Both the position numbers and the translations under genes were made by a program. Below the pieces are notes generated by a model. It saw nothing but the letters and a program-made list of their open reading frames with translations. It searched no databases and was not told the DNA's origin. A stretch of 64,000 nt of DNA from Mesorhizobium loti CJ3sym (GTDB lineage Bacteria; Pseudomonadota; Alphaproteobacteria; Rhizobiales; Rhizobiaceae): NCBI RefSeq assembly GCF_000472785.1, contig NZ_AXAL01000002.1, forward strand, positions 186,001 to 250,000. The letters are read 5' to 3'. Positions 8,482 through 16,062 of this stretch are shown here, piece after piece (position 1 is the first letter of the stretch; each line of letters opens with the position of its first letter).

Positions 8482-9174
8482 ATGCGCCTTATTTCGCTCA
8501 CGCCTGAGCTTGTCGCACTGTGCCACAGGGAGGAGGCCGATCCCGGCCCGGATCCGAGCTGGACGCAGCTGAACGACGAGGATTTCCGGACCCTTGCGAT
8601 GCGGCTTGCCGCTGAGGCGGATGCGGGGCCGCTCTGGGTGTTCGCCTATGGCTCGCTGATCTGGAAGCCGGAATTCGAATCGGTCGAGCAACAGCTCGCC
8701 ACGGCCTTCGGCTGGCATCGCTCCTTCTGCCTTGACATGGTGCGTTGGCGCGGCAGTGCCGCGCAGCCGGGCCTGATGATGGCGCTCGAACGCGGCGGAT
8801 GCTGCAACGGGGTGATCTACCGTTTGCCGGAGGGCGAAAAACCGGCCCAGATCGAAAGGTTGTTAAGGCGCGAGATCAGCGACCACGAGAGCATCAGCTC
8901 GGTCCGGTGGCTGCCGGTGCATACGGCGCAAGGCGCGCCGCGGGCGCTCGGTTTCTGGGTTGGCGTGAAGGGCAGGGGGACATCACCGAACCAGCCACTG
9001 GACAAGGTGGCAAGCGTGTTGGCCAGGGCCTGCGGGCATATCGGCTCCGGCGCGGAATATCTCTACAACACCGTCAGCCATCTCGAAGCGTTCGGCATCC
9101 ATGACCGCAATCTGTGGCGTTTGCAGGAACTGGTGGCGGATGAGGTCAAAGCAATCCATCGAGGCGCACTCTGA
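8482..9174 (+). CDS. chaC: Gamma-glutamylcyclotransferase ChaC
   Basis: 230 residues from ATG 8482, preceded by GAAGAGGG. Contains the ChaC fold signature FAYGSLIWKPEF, then RSFCLDMVRWRGSAAQPGLM and the C-terminal HIGSGAEYLYNTVSHLEAFGI. ChaC enzymes cut the gamma-glutamyl bond of glutathione, giving 5-oxoproline and Cys-Gly in the cytosol. The motifs and length fit bacterial ChaC well. It is divergent from the VOC gene and appears monocistronic. Confidence 0.92.
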   Translation: MRLISLTPELVALCHREEADPGPDPSWTQLNDEDFRTLAMRLAAEADAGPLWVFAYGSLIWKPEFESVEQQLATAFGWHRSFCLDMVRWRGSAAQPGLMMALERGGCCNGVIYRLPEGEKPAQIERLLRREISDHESISSVRWLPVHTAQGAPRALGFWVGVKGRGTSPNQPLDKVASVLARACGHIGSGAEYLYNTVSHLEAFGIHDRNLWRLQELVADEVKAIHRGAL

Positions 9175-9259
9175 TATCCGCTCCGAGCCGAGTGGAGGCA
9201 GGCCACACAATCCCAGGTCTGTCCCGCCGCCTGGAGCAGTTGTTGCTTTCAACGGACAA

Positions 9260-9670
9260 TCAAATCCATGCGACTAAAGCTTCACGAGCAATCACCTCAA
9301 CCGTGCATTCGAGGCTGAGCAACAGAAAATGCGAGCAGCCGTCTGTTGGGCCCGGGATTGATCGCAACCAATGCGAGTTTTCCACTCGCAGGATAGGCCA
9401 CCTGTAGGTGTTTTGGGCGCCAGAATCTATCAACGGGATCGAGTTGCCATCGCGGACATGCGCCAACCCCAGCATGTCATCATGAGCCGAAAGGACCAGC
9501 ACTCCATGAAAGTCGATCTTGAGGGTCCGTTCGGCCGTCCCAACAAAGAAGTCGCCTTCGACGGTCAGTTCAAAGTAATTGTCGGATTTCAGACGCCACA
9601 CCTGACAGGCAGCCTGAGGTAGATCATCCACAGGCTCCCAACGCTGAACCGTTTCCTGATCATAGGTCAT
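9260..9670 (-). CDS. Hypothetical protein
   Basis: 136 residues from ATG 9670, with GGAGAC about 6 bases upstream. The sequence is soluble, with Trp-rich segments and strand-like stretches (YFELTVEGDFFVGTAERTLKIDFHGVLVL), and no family is recognised. Base composition is visibly lower in GC than its neighbours, which hints at recent acquisition or a less conserved gene. It faces the preT gene across a 254-bp regulatory gap. Coding status is likely, but rests mainly on the clean start site and composition. Confidence 0.6.
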   Translation of the reverse strand: MTYDQETVQRWEPVDDLPQAACQVWRLKSDNYFELTVEGDFFVGTAERTLKIDFHGVLVLSAHDDMLGLAHVRDGNSIPLIDSGAQNTYRWPILRVENSHWLRSIPGPTDGCSHFLLLSLECTVEVIAREALVAWI

Positions 9671-9795
9671 CACCGTCTCCGTCTGTGTAAAACCGCATTA
9701 TGATCAAGCGCCTATCATTTCGCGCGGGCCTCGAACAGCTTGCCGCTATTTTGACGTTCAAGCACGCACGACCCTTTTGAGAAGGCGCGATGAAC

Positions 9796-9830
9796 AACAA
9801 TAACATGAGTAAAAAAATCATGTTATTGTT
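9796..9830. promoter_or_regulatory. 13-bp perfect inverted repeat upstream of preT
   Basis: AACAATAACATGA (9796-9808) and TCATGTTATTGTT (9818-9830) are perfect complements around a 9-base A-rich loop. The site lies in the divergent gap between the 9670 gene and preT, so it is an operator or 5'-structure candidate rather than a terminator. The gap is AT rich and otherwise unexplained. Confidence 0.5.
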
Positions 9831-9858
9831 TAGCCTTTTCAATGCCTTACGCCGAAAA

Positions 9859-9874
9859 TTGACCAATTGATAAA
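9859..9874 (+). promoter_or_regulatory. RutR-like operator before preT
   Basis: TTGACCAATTGATAAA matches the known RutR consensus TTGACCA-N2-TGGTCAA in all 7 bases of the left half and 5 of 7 in the right. It lies 51 bp before the preT start. A RutR homologue is encoded 8 kb downstream, which supports the call. Confidence 0.6.
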
Positions 9875-9924
9875 AAAATAAAACGTGCTAGCCTTCCCCA
9901 AAACGAAAACATGGGGAACTGACG

Positions 9925-11280
9925 ATGCCAGAAGGCCAGTTCAAAGAGGGTATTGTCGGCGGGCGGCTCGCGGCCGACCAATACGCGGACAATTTTTCCG
10001 ACCTGCATCCGCCGCTCGATCATCACGAGGCGCTGGTCGAATCCGACCGCTGCTATTTCTGCTACGACGCGCCGTGCATGAATGCATGCCCGACCTCGAT
10101 CGACATCCCGCTGTTCATTCGCCAGATCTCGACCGGCAATCCGATCGGCTCGGCCAAGACCATCTTCGACCAGAATATCCTTGGCGGCATGTGCGCCCGC
10201 GTCTGCCCGACCGAGACGCTGTGCGAAGAGGTCTGCGTGCGCGAGGTGGCGGAAGGCAAGCCGGTGCAGATCGGCCGCCTGCAGCGCTACGCCACCGATG
10301 TCGCCATGGCCGAGAACAAGCAGTTTTATCCGCGCCCGGAGCCAACCGGCAAGACGGTTGCCGTGGTCGGCGCCGGCCCGGCCGGCCTTGCCGCCGCGCA
10401 CCGGCTCGCCCGTCATGGCCATGACGTGACCATCCTGGAAGCGCGGCCGAAGGCCGGCGGCCTCAACGAATACGGCATCGCCGCCTATAAGAGCGTCGAC
10501 AATTTCGCCCAGGCCGAGGTCGATTATGTCACCTCGATCGGCGGCATCGACATCCAGAACGGCAAGGCGCTCGGCCGCGACTACCAGCTCTCCGACCTGA
10601 TCCGCAATTACGACGCGGTGTTCCTCGGCATGGGGCTGGGTGGCGTCAATGCGTTGCGCGCCGATGGCGAGGATGCCGCCGGTGTCACCAATGCGGTGGA
10701 GTTCATTGCCGAGCTGCGCCAGGCCAGCGATCTCTCCGGCCTGCCGGTCGGCCGCCGTGTCGTCGTCATCGGCGGCGGCATGACGGCGATCGATGCGGCC
10801 GTGCAGTCGAAGCTGCTCGGCGCCGAGGAGGTGACAATCTGCTACCGGCGCGGCCAGGAGCATATGAACGCCTCCGGGTTCGAGCAGGATCTTGCCGCCG
10901 CCAACGGCGTCACCATCCGCCACTGGCTGCAGCCAAAGCGGGTTGTCGCTGAAGGCGGCAAGGTGAGCGCCATCGAACTCGAATACACAGCCATGAACGG
11001 CGACAGGCTTGCCGGCACCGGCGAGACGCTGACGCTTGTCGCCGACCAGGTTTTCAAGGCGATCGGCCAGAGCTTTGTCCCGGCTGCCCTCAACGGCAGC
11101 GGCGCGTCGATCGAGCTCGAAGCCGGCCGCATCAAGGTCGATGCCGAAGGGCGCACCTCGCTGGCCAAGGTCTGGGCTGGCGGCGATTGCATCTTCGGCG
11201 GCGACGACCTGACGGTTTCGGCAGTGGCGCAAGGCCGCGATGCCGCGGAAAGCATCAACAGGAGTCTGATGCAGGGATAG
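9925..11280 (+). CDS. preT: Dihydropyrimidine dehydrogenase subunit PreT (NAD(P)H/FAD/Fe-S)
   Basis: 451 residues with the GltD/PreT layout. Residues ~40-100 carry Cys clusters (CYFCYDAPCMNAC, CARVCPTETLCEEVC) for two [4Fe-4S] clusters. The FAD motif VAVVGAGPAGLAAAHRLARHG follows near residue 146, and the second nucleotide motif VVVIGGGMTAIDAA near residue 275. In PreT/PydA this subunit takes electrons from NAD(P)H and passes them to PreA, which reduces uracil and thymine. GGGGA stands upstream of the ATG. It heads an operon with a methyltransferase (5-bp gap) and preA, behind a RutR-like operator. Confidence 0.93.
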   Translation: MPEGQFKEGIVGGRLAADQYADNFSDLHPPLDHHEALVESDRCYFCYDAPCMNACPTSIDIPLFIRQISTGNPIGSAKTIFDQNILGGMCARVCPTETLCEEVCVREVAEGKPVQIGRLQRYATDVAMAENKQFYPRPEPTGKTVAVVGAGPAGLAAAHRLARHGHDVTILEARPKAGGLNEYGIAAYKSVDNFAQAEVDYVTSIGGIDIQNGKALGRDYQLSDLIRNYDAVFLGMGLGGVNALRADGEDAAGVTNAVEFIAELRQASDLSGLPVGRRVVVIGGGMTAIDAAVQSKLLGAEEVTICYRRGQEHMNASGFEQDLAAANGVTIRHWLQPKRVVAEGGKVSAIELEYTAMNGDRLAGTGETLTLVADQVFKAIGQSFVPAALNGSGASIELEAGRIKVDAEGRTSLAKVWAGGDCIFGGDDLTVSAVAQGRDAAESINRSLMQG

Positions 11281-11285
11281 GGATC

Positions 11286-12125
11286 ATGGCCACGGTGGAA
11301 CCGGGCATCGCCCGTCACTACGAGGTATCGGACCTGGAGCAGCGGATCCTTTCCGTGCTTGCCGACAGGGGCGTGGACATTGCCAATCTGCGTGCCAGCG
11401 ATCTCGAAGCTGTCGACGAATTCCACATTGGCGGTGTGGTCGCCACGAGGGAACTCGTCAATCAGATGGGGCTGAAGCCAGGGTCCAGGCTGCTCGACAT
11501 CGGCTCGGGCGTCGGCGGTCCGGCACGTTTCGTCGCCTCGACCGGCGATGTCGACGTCACCGGCATCGATCTTACGCAAAGCTATGTCGACATCGCGACC
11601 AGCCTGTCGAACCGAACCGGTATGACCGGCACGACGCACTTCGTGCAAGGCAGCGCGCTGGACATGCCGTTCGACAATGCCAGCTTCGATGCGGCCATGA
11701 TCCTGCATGTCGGCATGAACCTTCCCGACAAAGCGAAGCTGATGAGCGAGGCGGCGCGTGTGCTCAAGCTGGGCGGCATCTTTGCCGTCTATGATGTGAT
11801 GCGCCTGAAAGACGGGGCGCTGACCTTTCCGCTGCCATGGGCATCGGACGAGAGCATGTCGTTCGTCTCGACGCCGGACGACTACCGTTCGGCTGCCACG
11901 GCTGCGGGCTTTTCCGTTATCGAAGAACGCCCTCGTGGCGCCTTCGCCATCGATTTCTTCGCCTCGGTCCGCGCCGGCATGGCCGCCGCGCAGGCAGAAG
12001 GCAGGACGCCGCCCAATGTCGGGCTTATCATGGGCGAGAACGCCCGCGCCAAGATCGCCAATCTCACCGCCGCGCTTGAAGGCGGCATTCTCGCACCCGT
12101 CGAATTGATCCTTCGTTTCGGCTGA
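11286..12125 (+). CDS. Class I SAM-dependent methyltransferase in the preTA operon
   Basis: 279 residues from ATG 11286; the longer frame to 11187 would overlap preT and is rejected. SAM motif I is clear (LLDIGSGVGGPARFVA, about residue 74), with FDAAMILHVGMNL and LKLGGIFAVYDVM as later motifs. The FHIGGVVATRELV segment before motif I resembles the sarcosine/dimethylglycine and UbiE-like small-molecule methyltransferases. It sits between preT (5 bp) and preA (12 bp), so it is almost surely co-transcribed with them. No methylation step is part of textbook pyrimidine reduction, so its role is open. Confidence 0.9.
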   Translation: MATVEPGIARHYEVSDLEQRILSVLADRGVDIANLRASDLEAVDEFHIGGVVATRELVNQMGLKPGSRLLDIGSGVGGPARFVASTGDVDVTGIDLTQSYVDIATSLSNRTGMTGTTHFVQGSALDMPFDNASFDAAMILHVGMNLPDKAKLMSEAARVLKLGGIFAVYDVMRLKDGALTFPLPWASDESMSFVSTPDDYRSAATAAGFSVIEERPRGAFAIDFFASVRAGMAAAQAEGRTPPNVGLIMGENARAKIANLTAALEGGILAPVELILRFG

Positions 12126-12137
12126 AAGGGACCTGTC

Positions 12138-13451
12138 ATGGCAGACATCCGCAACAATTTCGTCGGCATCAAATCGCCCAATCCATTCTGGCTGGCCTCG
12201 GCGCCGCCGACCGACAAGGCCTACAACGTCATCCGTGCCTTCAAGGCAGGGTGGGGCGGCGTGGTGTGGAAGACGCTGGGCGAGGAAGGCCCGCCTGTCG
12301 TCAACGTCAACGGCCCGCGCTATGGCGCGATCTGGGGCGCCGACCGGCGCCTTCTCGGCCTCAACAATATCGAGCTGATCACCGACCGCGACCTGCAGAC
12401 CAATCTGCGCGAGATGAAGCAGGTCAAGATGGACTGGCCGGACCGGGCGCTGATCGCCTCGATCATGGTTCCCTGCGAGGAGGCGAGCTGGAAAGCCATC
12501 CTGCCGCTGGTCGAGGAAACCAACGCCGACGGCATCGAGCTCAATTTCGGCTGTCCGCATGGCATGTCGGAGCGCGGCATGGGCGCCGCCGTCGGCCAGG
12601 TGCCGGAATACATCGAAATGGTGGTGCGCTGGTGCAAGCAGTACACGCGCATGCCGGTCATCACCAAGCTGACGCCCAACATCACCGATATCCGCAAGCC
12701 CGCGCGCGCCGCCCATGCCGGCGGCACCGACGCGGTGTCGCTGATCAACACCATCAACTCGATCACCGGCGTCGATCTCGACAGTTTCGCGCCGATGCCG
12801 ACGATTGACGGCAAAGGCTCGCATGGCGGCTATTGCGGTCCGGCGGTGAAGCCGATCGCCATGAACATGGTTGCCGAAATCGCGCGTGATCCGGAAACGC
12901 GTGGCCTGCCGATCTCGGGCATTGGCGGCATCACCACATGGCGCGACGCGGCCGAATTCCTGGCCCTTGGCGCCGGCAACGTGCAGGTCTGCACGGCGGC
13001 GATGACTTATGGCTTCAAGATCGTGCAGGAGATGATCGCCGGCCTGGAAAACTGGATGGACGAGAAAGGCCACCGCACGCTCGACGATGTCATCGGCCGC
13101 GCCACGCCCAACGTCACCGACTGGCAGTATCTCAACCTCAATTACATCGCCAAGGCGCGTATCGACCAGGACGCCTGCATCAAATGCGGCCGCTGCCACA
13201 TCGCGTGCGAGGATACTTCGCACCAGGCGATCACCAACATGGTCGATGGCGTCAGGCATTTCGAGGTGATCGAGGCCGAGTGTGTCGGCTGTAATCTGTG
13301 CGTCAATGTCTGCCCGGTCGACAATTGCATCACCATGGAGCCGCTGGCCGTCGGCGCGATCGATCAGCGCACCGGCAAGCCGGTGTCGCCGATCTACGCC
13401 AACTGGACCACGCATCCAAACAACCCGATGGCCAAGGTGGCCGCGGAGTAG
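12138..13451 (+). CDS. preA: Dihydropyrimidine dehydrogenase catalytic subunit PreA
   Basis: 437 residues. An FMN-binding dihydroorotate-dehydrogenase-type barrel (FWLASAPPTDKAYNVIRAFK..., INTINSITGVDLD, GIGGITTWRDAAEFL) is followed by a ferredoxin-like tail. Its two [4Fe-4S] motifs are CIKCGRCHIAC from Cys347 and CVGCNLCVNVC from Cys382. With PreT it reduces uracil to dihydrouracil and thymine to dihydrothymine, the first step of reductive pyrimidine degradation. Last gene of the operon; a terminator-like hairpin follows at 13475. Confidence 0.95.
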   Translation: MADIRNNFVGIKSPNPFWLASAPPTDKAYNVIRAFKAGWGGVVWKTLGEEGPPVVNVNGPRYGAIWGADRRLLGLNNIELITDRDLQTNLREMKQVKMDWPDRALIASIMVPCEEASWKAILPLVEETNADGIELNFGCPHGMSERGMGAAVGQVPEYIEMVVRWCKQYTRMPVITKLTPNITDIRKPARAAHAGGTDAVSLINTINSITGVDLDSFAPMPTIDGKGSHGGYCGPAVKPIAMNMVAEIARDPETRGLPISGIGGITTWRDAAEFLALGAGNVQVCTAAMTYGFKIVQEMIAGLENWMDEKGHRTLDDVIGRATPNVTDWQYLNLNYIAKARIDQDACIKCGRCHIACEDTSHQAITNMVDGVRHFEVIEAECVGCNLCVNVCPVDNCITMEPLAVGAIDQRTGKPVSPIYANWTTHPNNPMAKVAAE

Positions 13452-13474
13452 AGTTTCCGCCCGAGGATTACCTC

Positions 13475-13505
13475 AATCGCCCCGTGCCTTGGTATGGGGC
13501 GATTT
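13475..13505 (+). terminator. Rho-independent terminator candidate after preA
   Basis: AATCGCCCC (13475-13483) pairs with GGGGCGATT (13496-13504) around a 12-base loop, followed by a short T stretch. It lies 24 bp after the preA stop and probably ends the preT operon. Confidence 0.6.
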
Positions 13506-13535
13506 CGTGTGGCGCGAGATGCTTCGATTTCAGAG

Positions 13536-13722
13536 GTCAGCGCCGCCCCTCATCCGCCCTTCGGGCACCTTCTCCCCGTGAACGGGGAGAAGGCAAGCTG
13601 CGGCGCCCTTGGCGCCTTTTCTTGCGACGTTGGTAGTTGGCGAATTCATCGATGACGCCGTCTTTCGCCCCGTTTACGGGGAGAAATGCCCGGCAGGGCA
13701 ATGAGGGGCAGCGCTAACCTCG
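13536..13722. repeat. Inverted pair of palindromic intergenic elements
   Basis: Bases ~13536-13593 and ~13663-13722 are diverged inverted copies of one element. The shared order is GAGGT, AGCGC, GCCCCTCAT, GCCCT, CGGGCA, TTCTCCCCGT, AACGGGG. Each copy also contains its own small palindrome (CTCCCCGTGAACGGGGAG). About 70 bp without a gene lies between them. This is the style of rhizobial intergenic mosaic repeats and fills most of the 416-bp gap between preA and the Rrf2 gene. Confidence 0.7.
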
Positions 13723-13817
13723 AAGGAATGCGCGGCGAATCCCTTAGCTTCTCGCACCACCGTCGGCACAACAAATCATCATCGCGACTATATGGATTTC
13801 CGCACCTCCCTATTGCA

Positions 13818-13846
13818 GATAAAATTTATCCACGATAAAAGATATC
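13818..13846 (+). promoter_or_regulatory. Operator-like repeats before the Rrf2 gene
   Basis: GATAAAATTTATC (13818-13830) is a perfect 6+1+6 inverted repeat, and a related GATAAAAGATATC follows at 13834-13846. Together they end about 20 bp before the Rrf2 start. Rrf2 proteins commonly repress their own promoters, so this is a likely autoregulatory site. The assignment is inferred from position. Confidence 0.5.
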
Positions 13847-13867
13847 CATGCATAGGAGGCCGGCACC

Positions 13868-14398
13868 ATGAAGCTGGGTGAGGGCGTTGAAGCGGCCATC
13901 CACTGCGCGGCGACGCTGGCGAGCGTCGAGGGCAACAGCACCATGCCGGGTGCTGCTCTTGCTGAGTCCTTTGGCCTGTCGCCGAGCTATCTCCTGAAGC
14001 ATCTCAACATGCTGACCGCCGCGCGCATCCTGGAGTCGGTGCCGGGTCCGGCGGGCGGCTATCGTCTCGCACGGCCGGCCGAACGCATCACGCTGCTCGA
14101 CATCGTGTTGGCTATCGAAGGGCGCGAACCGGCGTTTCGTTGCGGCGAGATCCGTCGCAACGGTCCGGTCAAGCTCGATGCCTCGGCCTATGTCAAACCC
14201 TGCGGCATCAATGCCGCGATGCTCCGGGCTGAGCGCGCCTATCGGGCAGCGCTCGCCGAAACAAAGCTGTCCGACATCGCGGCGGACTACGCGGCGGAAG
14301 GCGATCCGAGATCGTTCGCCGCGAGCTGCGCCTTTGTCGCACGCCACCAGCGGCCGCAGAAATCCAGTTCAACCCCGCAAAACCCAAAGCAGATGTAA
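13868..14398 (+). CDS. Rrf2 family transcriptional regulator
   Basis: 176 residues with an excellent ribosome site (AGGAGG). The N-terminal winged helix has the Rrf2 pattern (LAESFGLSPSYLLKHLNMLTAARILESVPGPAGGYRLAR, about residues 32-70). The central region has only scattered Cys (RCGE, KPCG), not the closely spaced CX5CX6C of IscR, so Fe-S binding is uncertain. The Gln/Ser/Pro tail is short. It is followed after 11 bp by an AhpD-like gene. This pairing usually means the regulator controls the peroxidase-like partner in response to redox stress. Confidence 0.9.
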   Translation: MKLGEGVEAAIHCAATLASVEGNSTMPGAALAESFGLSPSYLLKHLNMLTAARILESVPGPAGGYRLARPAERITLLDIVLAIEGREPAFRCGEIRRNGPVKLDASAYVKPCGINAAMLRAERAYRAALAETKLSDIAADYAAEGDPRSFAASCAFVARHQRPQKSSSTPQNPKQM

Positions 14399-14409
14399 AG
14401 GACATCAAG

Positions 14410-14868
14410 ATGAAACAGAGGATGCAATTTTTCGCCAAGGCGCCCGAAATCATGAAAGCGGTGTCGGCGCTCAACAAGGCGGTCGACGAATGCGGGCTCG
14501 AGGTCAGCCTGCTGCACCTGATCAAGCTCAGGGCCTCGCAGATCAATGGCTGTTCCTTTTGTGTCGAGATGCACAGCCGCGAGGCGCGGCGCGACGGAGT
14601 AACCGAGCAGCGGCTCTATCTCGTGGCGGCCTGGAAGGAATCGCCGCTGTTTTCCCAACGCGAGCGCGCCGCCTTCGCCTGGACCGAGGCGGTGACCCTG
14701 ATTGCCAACAATGGCGTGTCGGATGAGCTTTATGCCCGCACGCTGGAGCATTTCTCGGAAGAGGAGCTGGTCAAGCTGTCGGTGGCGCTCGGCATGATCA
14801 ACACCTGGAATCGGCTGTGCATTCCGTTCCACGCCATTCACCCGGTCGACAAGGCCAAAGCCGCGTAA
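14410..14868 (+). CDS. AhpD/carboxymuconolactone decarboxylase family protein
   Basis: 152 residues. Contains the CMD-domain signature with redox Cys pair NGCSFCVEMHSREARRDG (CxxC near residue 46) and the helical C terminus FSEEELVKLSVALGMINTWNRLC. AhpD-like members use this CxxC to reduce peroxides or disulfides with a His relay; His in EMHS is present. It is coupled to the Rrf2 gene and ends before a strong terminator at 14881. Confidence 0.9.
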   Translation: MKQRMQFFAKAPEIMKAVSALNKAVDECGLEVSLLHLIKLRASQINGCSFCVEMHSREARRDGVTEQRLYLVAAWKESPLFSQRERAAFAWTEAVTLIANNGVSDELYARTLEHFSEEELVKLSVALGMINTWNRLCIPFHAIHPVDKAKAA

Positions 14869-14880
14869 CCCGCGAGAACC

Positions 14881-14912
14881 GGCGCGCGGGCTCCAGCTTC
14901 GCGCGCCTTTTT
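14881..14912 (+). terminator. Rho-independent terminator
   Basis: GGCGCGCG (14881-14888) pairs with CGCGCGCC (14900-14907) around an 11-base loop, followed by TTTTT. It lies 12 bp after the AhpD-like gene stop and closes the Rrf2 operon. Confidence 0.85.
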
Positions 14913-14915
14913 GGA

Positions 14916-15300
14916 ATGAAGACCATTACCGCGAATTTTGAGAATTAGATTCTGTTGGCCACCCGTCTGCTGATAGGAGAAGCCTTTGTCTTCTCCGGCC
15001 TGCGCAAGCTTCCGAATATGGCTTCCTGACCCGGCTATGGCAAGCCGCGGCGTGCCGCAGGCGCGGCTGATGCTGTGGGCCGGTGTCGTCCTGCAGATCG
15101 TTGCCGGCGCGCTGGTGATCGCGGGCATCTGGACCTCCCTGGCAGCCGGGTGCCTGATCCTGTTTCTGATCGTTGCCACGCCGATGTTCCACAATTTCTG
15201 GGATTACCAGGGCCCGGAACGGGCCACGCGTATCGACGGCATCATCGTCAACATCGCGCTGACCGGTGGATTCCTGGCGCTGATGGCGCAACAGCTCTGA
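14916..15300 (+). pseudogene. DoxX-like gene broken by a stop and a frameshift
   Basis: From ATG 14916 the frame reads MKTITANFEN, then an in-frame TAG (14946-14948), then ILLATRLLIGEAFVFSGLRK, a typical DoxX start, and stops at TGA 15015-15017. The remaining DoxX sequence (MASRGVPQARLMLWAGVVLQ... FHNFWDYQGPERATRIDG) continues in the next frame to the stop at 15300. The gene thus carries one nonsense codon and one +1 shift near 15000-15020. The downstream frame alone would give ~90 residues lacking the first membrane segment. Decay is the simplest reading; sequencing error could explain one lesion but hardly both. Confidence 0.75.
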
Positions 15301-15339
15301 CAGGTGCGGCGGCGGCTCGAGCCGCCGCCTTTGTCTGGT

Positions 15340-16062
15340 CTAGGCCGCGAACCGCAACCCGCCATCGCAAGTCAGCACCTGGCCGGTCATGAAGCCGTTG
15401 GAAACGAGGAAGGCTATCGCCGAGGCGACGTCCTCGGCATGGCCGATCCTGCCAACGGGCGTTTTGCCGGCATATTCGGCGAAGGCCGCCTGCCGCTGCT
15501 CGTCGGGCAAAAAATCCCACCATGGCGTGTCGATGACGCCGGGCGCGACGACGTTGACGCGCAGCGGCTTCAACTCGACCGCCAGGATCGGCGTCACGGT
15601 CAAAAGCATGCCGTTGACGGCACCGATGCCGGCAACGCCGGGCATGGTGACCTGAGCCGACACTGCCGATATGAAGGTGACCGATCCGGATTTGTTGAGC
15701 GTCGGCAAGGCGGCCTGCAGGCAGGACAGTTGCGGCCGTACCTTCTCCTCGACGCCGCTGCCGATATCGGCCAGGTCGAGCGTCGCGAAGGGACCAAGGC
15801 CCTTGCCGCCGCTGGCGGCCAGGACGAGGTGGTCGAACGGGCCGAGGCGCTCGAAGAACTGGCGGACCTCGTCCGGCTTCGACGCATCGAATGCGGCCTT
15901 GTCGGCGGCGCCGCCGAGGCTTTTCCAGGCGCTGTTGAGCTTGTCCTGGTTGCGCCCGGTGATCGTCACCTTCATGCCAGGCCCAATCAGCTTGCGCGCG
16001 GTTGCCAGGCCGATGCCGGACGAGCCGCCGATGATGACTGTGTGTTCGGTTCTGTCGGTCAT
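15340..16062 (-). CDS. SDR-fold protein lacking the YxxxK catalytic pair
   Basis: 240 residues from ATG 16062, with AGAAGGA upstream. The N-terminal cofactor motif VIIGGSSGIGLATARKL (residues 9-25) is a standard NAD(P)-binding Rossmann start. The active-site region reads GIGAVNGMLL: Ile146 and Asn150 occupy the positions of the usual Tyr and Lys. A VN-type motif replacing YxxxK occurs in a known SDR subgroup, so this looks like a family trait rather than a random loss. Classical alcohol oxidation is unlikely by the usual mechanism. Its start overlaps the end of the next SDR gene by 4 bp, so the two form an operon. Confidence 0.88.
   Translation of the reverse strand: MTDRTEHTVIIGGSSGIGLATARKLIGPGMKVTITGRNQDKLNSAWKSLGGAADKAAFDASKPDEVRQFFERLGPFDHLVLAASGGKGLGPFATLDLADIGSGVEEKVRPQLSCLQAALPTLNKSGSVTFISAVSAQVTMPGVAGIGAVNGMLLTVTPILAVELKPLRVNVVAPGVIDTPWWDFLPDEQRQAAFAEYAGKTPVGRIGHAEDVASAIAFLVSNGFMTGQVLTCDGGLRFAA

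Noticed and set aside
9660..9866. 68-residue minus-strand frame in the preT upstream region
   Set aside because: No ribosome site, no signal or domain, and it would run over the RutR-like operator and the 13-bp inverted repeat.
10842..13415. 857-residue open frame on the minus strand opposite preT, the methyltransferase and preA
   Set aside because: Composition (Asp/His/Arg/Ala repeats) is that of an antisense shadow in high-GC DNA, and it covers three well-identified genes with clear motifs.
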